The notes under the pieces: model-generated
What the model was told of the DNA's origin: nothing
What the model saw: only the letters and a program-made list of their open reading frames with translations
Databases searched by the model: none
Source of the DNA: an uncultured Alphaproteobacteria bacterium
Lineage (GTDB): Bacteria > Pseudomonadota > Alphaproteobacteria > Micropepsales > Micropepsaceae
DNA length: 64,000 nucleotides
Reading direction: 5' to 3'
Assembly (NCBI GenBank): GCA_902825865.1
Contig: CADECX010000013.1
Coordinates: 1 to 64,000, forward strand
Position numbers and translations under genes: made by a program
Part shown: piece after piece, positions 58,950 to 64,000 of the stretch
How the letters are laid out: each line of letters opens with the position of its first letter
Position numbering within the stretch: the stretch's first letter is position 1

Positions 58950-61900
58950 CTATTCAGCCGGCGTCGGTAACGGCGCATGGTCGCCCGGCTTGTCGCGCAT
59001 CAACCCGTGATACCACTTGTTCCAAAAACCAGACGTCCAGCTTCCGAACCGCTCCATGTAAAGGAACACCACCGGGGTGGTGTAGAGCGTCAGTATCTGG
59101 CTGAGGATCAGTCCTCCCACGATGGAGATGCCCAGCGGCTGGCGCAACTCCGAGCCGGCCCCCAGTCCAATCGCCAGCGGCAGCGCTCCCAGGATGGCGC
59201 CGACCGTGGTCATCATGATGGGACGGAAGCGCAATAGACAAGCCTTGCGGATCGCATCGCTGGGCGACAGTCCCTCGCGCCGCTGCAGATCGATGGCGAA
59301 GTCGATCATCATGATCGCGTTCTTCTTCACAATGCCTATCAGCAGGATGACGCCAATCATGGCGATCAGATCGAACTGGGTGCGGCTATCGAAGAAACGG
59401 AATATCAGTATCGCCAGCACCGCGCCCACCCCCGCCGACGGCAAGGTAGAAATGATTGTGATGGGATGGATGAGGCTTTCATACAGAATGCCCAGGGTGA
59501 TGTAGATAGTCAGGATCGCGGCCAGCAGCAGGAAGGGCATGTTCTGGAAGCTGCGCTGCAGCTGGCGGGCATTGCCGGCGAATTCGCCATGTACGGTGAT
59601 GGGCGCATTGATCTGCGCCATGGTGCGATTGATCGCGGTCACCGCATTGCCCAGACTTTCGCCCGCCGGAAGGTTGAAGGAGAAAGTGGTGGCGACAAAG
59701 GGTCCTTGGTGATTGACCGCCAAGGGCGTGGTGCCAGGGCCAAAGCTCGCCACCGCCGCCAGCGGCACCATGGTTGAGACGCGGGTGGAGACCGAGGCGC
59801 CCGTCGAGCCGCCGCCGCGCACACTGGCGGTCAGGGCGTTGAGCTGCTGGTTGCGCACCGCTTCCGCGGCCTGGGCCGCTGCGCTGTTATCCGCCGTGGT
59901 GGTGGTGGAGCCCAGCGTCGGCGCGGCCGTGAAAGCGCCGCCCGCGCCGGCTGTGGACTGGGTGCCGCTGACATTGCCTCCCGAGGTGCTGATATAGATA
60001 TCGCGCAGGGTCTCGGGGCTCTGCCAGAATTTCGGCGCCACCTCCATGATCACCTTGTACTGGTTCTTGTCCTTGTAGATGGTCGAGACTTGGCGCTGGC
60101 CGAAGGCATCATACAGCGCATTGTTGACCTGGGCGATGTTGAGGCCCAGCCGCGCCGCCGTCGCACGATCCACTTTCAGATCGACCTGGAGGCCCTTATC
60201 CTGCTGGTCGGAATTGACGTCGGTCAACTCGGGCACCTCCTGCAGTGCATCCGTGATCTTCGGTAACCAGAGATTCAACTCGTCCAGGGAATCGGCCTGC
60301 ACGGTATACTGCTGGCTGCCATTGCCCTGCCGGCCGCCCCCGCCGATTTGACCGCCCGCGCGCAGGAACAGGCGCGCGCCTGCCACTTTTTCCAGTTTGG
60401 GGCGCAGCCGGTCAATGACTTCGTCGGTGGAAAGGCCGCGCTCATGCGGCGGCTTGAGAGTTACGAAGACATTGCCTGAGTTGGCGGCGCCGCCGCCGGC
60501 AAAGCCGCCCACCGTCGCCACCGCCGGATCGCTTTTGATGATGTCGATGAATTGCATGAACTTCTTCTGCATCGCCTGGAAGGAGATGCTCTGGTCGGCG
60601 CGCAGGCCGCCCTGCATGGTGCCCTCGTCGGTGGAGGGGAAGAAGCCCTTGGGCACTATGGAGATCAGGTAGAAATTCAAGGCAATTGCGATAAACACCA
60701 TCGCCACGATGGTCTTGGGATTGCCCAGCGACCAGTCCAGGGTGCGGCGGTAGAAATTCTGCATCCATTCAAAGCTGCGGCGCGACCAGGCCATCAGCGG
60801 ATTCTTGTCCTCCTCGACCGAGAAATCGAGATAGGCGCACATCATCGGTGTCAGAGTCAGCGAGATCACCATCGAGATGATGATCGCCACGGTCAGGGTG
60901 ATGGCGAACTCGTGGAAAATTCGTCCCACCATCCCGCCGATCAGCAGCACTGGGAAGAATACCGCCACCAGCGAGATGCTCATGGAAATGACGGTAAAGG
61001 TCACTTCCTGGGCGCCCTGCAGCGCCGCCTCCAACCGGCTTTTGCCATTTTCCAGGTGGCGGGTGACGTTTTCCAAAACTACGATGGTGTTGTCGACCAC
61101 AAAACCGGTGGAGACGATCAGCGCCATCAGCGAGAAGTTATTCAGGCTGAAGCCCAGCATATACATCACCCCGAAGGTGCCGAGCAGGGTCAGCGGCACG
61201 CAGACGGTGGGCACCAGGGTGGCTTTGAAGTTCCTGAGGAACAGGAACACCACCAGGATCACCAGCACCGTGGCGATGAGCAGGGTCCGCTCCACGTCCT
61301 GCACGGAGTTGCGGATGGAGGTGGTAGTATCAATCAAGGTGCCCAGATCGATGGACCTGGGCAGCGCCGCCTGCAACTCGGGCAACAGGTTGCGGATTCG
61401 GTCCACCACCTCGATGACATTGGCGCCCGGCTGCTTGGTGATATTGACCAGAACGGCGGGCTGGCCATTGAAGGTACCGAGGTTGCGGACATTCTCGACG
61501 CCGTCGACCACCTCGGCCACATCCTGGAGCCGCACAGCCGAGCCATTGCGATAAGCGATGATCAGGGTCTTGTAATCGCTCGCCGCGCTGGCGACGTCGT
61601 TGGCATAGACCTGGAGGGTCTGGTCGCCCTGCTGTATGTCGCCCTTGGGGGTGTTGGCGTTGGCGGCTGAGATCGCGGCGCGCACATCGGCCAGGCCGAT
61701 GCCATATTTAAACAAGGCGCGAGGATTGAGCTCGATGCGGATGGCGGGCAGCGAGGCGCCGTTGAGCGAAACATCGCCCACCCCGGAAATCTGGGACAGT
61801 TTTTGCTGGATGATGTTCGAGGCTTGGTCATAAATCTGGCCCGGCGCCAGGGTCTTGGAGGTCATCGCCAGGATCAGAATGGGGAAATCCGCCGGGTTGA

Positions 61901-62294
61901 ACCTGCGGTAAGTGGGGTTGGAGCGCAGGGCCGCCGGCAGATCGGCCCTGGCTGCGTTGATCGCCGCCTGCACATCGCGCGCCGCGCCGTTGATATCGCG
62001 GTTGATGTCGAACTGCAGCACCACCTGGGTGGAATTGACGTTGCTGCGCGACGTCATCTCATCCACACCCGCGATGGAGCCCAGGTGGCGCTCCAGCGGG
62101 GTGGCGACACTGGACGCCATGATCTCGGGGCTGGCGCCCGGCATCGAGGCATTCACCACGATGGTGGGAATGTCGATATTGGGGAAAGGGGAAACGGGTA
62201 GCAGCATATACGCCACCATGCCCGCCATGCCCAATCCGAGCGCCAGAAGCGTGGTGGCGATACGGCGGCGGATGAAGATCGCGGCGATGTTCAT
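58950..62294 (-). CDS. RND efflux permease, MdtC-like
   Basis: A 1114-residue AcrB/MdtB-MdtC-class permease with 12 helices. It starts [20 protein letters not shown], has helix 4 [13 protein letters not shown] with one of the two usual Asp replaced by Asn (D-N), and helix 10 [19 protein letters not shown] with the Lys present. A Gly/Ala/Thr-rich insertion near residues 765-815 lies in the second periplasmic loop. The start overlaps the stop of the upstream permease gene (ATGA), as in mdtBC operons where two permeases form one pump. Confidence 0.93.
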   Translation of the reverse strand: MNIAAIFIRRRIATTLLALGLGMAGMVAYMLLPVSPFPNIDIPTIVVNASMPGASPEIMASSVATPLERHLGSIAGVDEMTSRSNVNSTQVVLQFDINRDINGAARDVQAAINAARADLPAALRSNPTYRRFNPADFPILILAMTSKTLAPGQIYDQASNIIQQKLSQISGVGDVSLNGASLPAIRIELNPRALFKYGIGLADVRAAISAANANTPKGDIQQGDQTLQVYANDVASAASDYKTLIIAYRNGSAVRLQDVAEVVDGVENVRNLGTFNGQPAVLVNITKQPGANVIEVVDRIRNLLPELQAALPRSIDLGTLIDTTTSIRNSVQDVERTLLIATVLVILVVFLFLRNFKATLVPTVCVPLTLLGTFGVMYMLGFSLNNFSLMALIVSTGFVVDNTIVVLENVTRHLENGKSRLEAALQGAQEVTFTVISMSISLVAVFFPVLLIGGMVGRIFHEFAITLTVAIIISMVISLTLTPMMCAYLDFSVEEDKNPLMAWSRRSFEWMQNFYRRTLDWSLGNPKTIVAMVFIAIALNFYLISIVPKGFFPSTDEGTMQGGLRADQSISFQAMQKKFMQFIDIIKSDPAVATVGGFAGGGAANSGNVFVTLKPPHERGLSTDEVIDRLRPKLEKVAGARLFLRAGGQIGGGGRQGNGSQQYTVQADSLDELNLWLPKITDALQEVPELTDVNSDQQDKGLQVDLKVDRATAARLGLNIAQVNNALYDAFGQRQVSTIYKDKNQYKVIMEVAPKFWQSPETLRDIYISTSGGNVSGTQSTAGAGGAFTAAPTLGSTTTTADNSAAAQAAEAVRNQQLNALTASVRGGGSTGASVSTRVSTMVPLAAVASFGPGTTPLAVNHQGPFVATTFSFNLPAGESLGNAVTAINRTMAQINAPITVHGEFAGNARQLQRSFQNMPFLLLAAILTIYITLGILYESLIHPITIISTLPSAGVGAVLAILIFRFFDSRTQFDLIAMIGVILLIGIVKKNAIMMIDFAIDLQRREGLSPSDAIRKACLLRFRPIMMTTVGAILGALPLAIGLGAGSELRQPLGISIVGGLILSQILTLYTTPVVFLYMERFGSWTSGFWNKWYHGLMRDKPGDHAPLPTPAE

Positions 62295-64000
62295 TCAGCA
62301 GGCTCCGGCGCCTCGGCCCCGCCCCCCACCCGGCGACGAGCGCGCCAGTCCCGGAAATCCGCGCCCAGCCGGTCGAAATAGATATAGATGACCGGCGTGG
62401 TGAACAGGGTGAGAAGCTGGCTGACCAAAAGCCCGCCCACGATCGAGATGCCCAGGGGATGGCGCAGCTCTGATCCCATTCCCGTGCCCAGCATCAGCGG
62501 CAGGGCGCCGAACAGGGCCGCCACCGTGGTCATCAGGATGGGGCGGAAGCGCAGCAGGGCTGCTTGGTGGATGGCTTCGGTAGGCGATTTGCCTTCGTTG
62601 CGCTCAGCCTCCAGCGCGAAGTCGATCATCATGATGGCATTCTTCTTGACGATGCCGATCAAGAGGATGATGCCGATGATGGAAACGATGTTGAGGTCAT
62701 GGCCCGAAATCATCAGCGCCAGCAGCGCTCCCACGCCCGCCGACGGCAGGGTGGAAAGGATAGTGATGGGATGGATGAAGCTCTCATACAACACGCCCAG
62801 AACGATATAGACGGTGATGATGGCGGCGATGATCAGCAGGATCTGGTTGCCCAGCGCCGCCTGGAAGGCCAGGGCCGAACCCTGGAACTGGGTGGAGATG
62901 CCCGGCGGCACGCCAATTTCCGCCTGGGCGTCGCGGATCGCATCCACCGCCTCGCCCAGCGAATAGCCTGGCGCTGCGTCGAACGAGAAGGTAGCGGAGG
63001 GAAACTGCGCCAGATGGTCGATCTGCAACTGGGAGGTACGCTGCTCGATATGGGCGATGGCCGATAGCGGCACCTGCCCGCCGCCCGAGGTCGGCAGGTA
63101 GATATCCTGCATCGACTGCACCGAATTGTGCAGCGTGGGGTCGGCTTCCAGGATCACGCGATACTGGTTGGATTGGGTGAAAATGGTGGAGATGATGCGT
63201 TGGCCGAAACTGTCATACAGCGCGTTGTCTATTGTCGCCGCCGTGACGCCGAAGCGCGCCGCGGTGTCGCGGTCCACCACCAGAAAGGCTGACAGGCCCT
63301 TGTCCAGGAAGGAGGTGGAAACATTGCGTATCTCCCGGACCGAACGAAGCCTGGTCAGCAGATTGGGCACAAAATCGTTCAGCCCTGCCTGGGTCGCGGC
63401 CTGCAACACGAACTGATACTGGGCGCGCGATACCACCGAATCGGTGGTCAGATCCTGGACCGCCTGCAGATAGAAGGTGATACCGGGCACACTTTGGATG
63501 TGCTCGCTCAGCCGATCCATCACCGCCTGCACGCCGTCGCGATCATGCTTGGGTTTGAGGTTGATCAGGATACGGCCGCTGTTCATCGTATTGTTGGTGC
63601 CGTCGACTCCGATGAAGGAGGACAGGCTGGCAACATCAGGATCCTTCAGAATCCTTTCGGCAAGCTGGCGCTGGCGGGAGGCCATGGCGTCGAAGCTTAC
63701 GGTGGGGCCAGCCTCGGTGATCGCCTGAATGAAGCCAGTGTCCTGCACCGGGAAAAATCCCTTGGGAATGGCGATATAGAGCAGGATGGTCAGCACCAGG
63801 GTTGCCACCGCCGAGAGCAAGGTAAGCCGCTGATGCTTCAGCACCCAGATCAGCAGCCGGTCATACCCGGCCACCAAGCGGTCATAGTAATATTCGGTGC
63901 GGCGCTGGAAACTGTTTTCGCGCTTTGCCTCAACCGAATGGCTGCGCAGCAGTTTGGCGCACAGCATCGGAACCAGGGTGAGCGACACCACCGCCGAAAT
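62291..64000 (-). CDS. RND efflux permease, MdtB-like (partial, runs off the window)
   Basis: The C-terminal ~570 residues of a permease that starts beyond 64000. Marks include [18 protein letters not shown] (end of helix 6), [12 protein letters not shown] in the second loop and helix 10 [20 protein letters not shown] with Lys. It is followed by the MdtC-like gene with a 4-nt overlap. The adaptor is probably upstream outside the window. Confidence 0.93.
   Translation of the reverse strand: MSAVVSLTLVPMLCAKLLRSHSVEAKRENSFQRRTEYYYDRLVAGYDRLLIWVLKHQRLTLLSAVATLVLTILLYIAIPKGFFPVQDTGFIQAITEAGPTVSFDAMASRQRQLAERILKDPDVASLSSFIGVDGTNNTMNSGRILINLKPKHDRDGVQAVMDRLSEHIQSVPGITFYLQAVQDLTTDSVVSRAQYQFVLQAATQAGLNDFVPNLLTRLRSVREIRNVSTSFLDKGLSAFLVVDRDTAARFGVTAATIDNALYDSFGQRIISTIFTQSNQYRVILEADPTLHNSVQSMQDIYLPTSGGGQVPLSAIAHIEQRTSQLQIDHLAQFPSATFSFDAAPGYSLGEAVDAIRDAQAEIGVPPGISTQFQGSALAFQAALGNQILLIIAAIITVYIVLGVLYESFIHPITILSTLPSAGVGALLALMISGHDLNIVSIIGIILLIGIVKKNAIMMIDFALEAERNEGKSPTEAIHQAALLRFRPILMTTVAALFGALPLMLGTGMGSELRHPLGISIVGGLLVSQLLTLFTTPVIYIYFDRLGADFRDWRARRRVGGGAEAPEPAE

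Overview
The window looks like chromosomal DNA of a GC-rich alphaproteobacterium. The evidence is the 5' end of a 16S rRNA gene of alphaproteobacterial type on the minus strand at 1-260, the abundance of TonB-dependent receptors and RND pumps, HWE-type and FixJ-type signalling, divergent osmoregulated periplasmic glucan genes and a YidB/CBS/DUF3309-type gene set. The first 260 bases of 16S resemble my recollection of the Rhizomicrobium/Micropepsaceae area, but that placement is only an impression. No phage, integrase, insertion sequence or CRISPR array is visible.

Layout. 0-5 kb: start of an rrn operon reading out of the window, with a good sigma70-type promoter about 320 bp upstream; an exported glutamine-rich protein; a CBS-domain protein; tRNA-Ser(GCT) with its terminator; then FkbM methyltransferase, exported bicupin and membrane protein genes. 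5-13 kb: polysaccharide or sugar-acid functions (beta-helix protein plus CBM9-like protein, Tat-exported fumarylacetoacetase-family protein and mannonate-dehydratase-like protein) mixed with a ClpP-fold membrane protein, a YidB-family protein and a small lipase-like hydrolase. 13-19.4 kb: small secreted proteins, a GH130 enzyme overlapping a GT4 glycosyltransferase with an extra C-terminal domain, a cold-shock protein, and a run of very small genes including an RMF/CrpP-like protein. 19.4-25.5 kb: response regulator, HWE kinase, a second copy of the glutamine-rich exported protein, DUF3309, a lipoprotein, a hybrid-free sensor kinase and an exported methyltransferase-like protein. 25.5-33 kb: APC permease, MFS transporter, two response regulators, aldose 1-epimerase and GH51 arabinofuranosidase. 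33-38 kb: divergent opgH and opgG, a lipoprotein, and a structured RNA that I read as 6S RNA. 38-42.5 kb: TonB receptor and an FAD dehydrogenase. 42.5-48.2 kb: a sulfate uptake operon (porin, sbp, cysT, cysW, cysA) headed by an Rrf2-family regulator, with a large palindrome between regulator and porin. 48.3-53.8 kb: RND permease plus adaptor, then tandem FKBP isomerases. 54-64 kb: TonB receptor, short-chain dehydrogenase, MlaA, and an MdtB/MdtC-like pair of RND permeases running off the right end.

How the genes work together. Three themes recur: carbohydrate capture and breakdown at the cell surface, envelope building and stress (OPG glucans, MlaA, YidB, DUF3309, HWE and hybrid-free kinases), and export by RND pumps. 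The clearest self-contained system is the sulfate operon with its own outer-membrane porin and probable Fe-S-type Rrf2 regulator. The less described items are the twin glutamine-rich exported proteins, the Tat-tagged sugar-acid enzymes, the small-gene row at 17.8-19.3 kb and three families of intergenic palindromic repeats.
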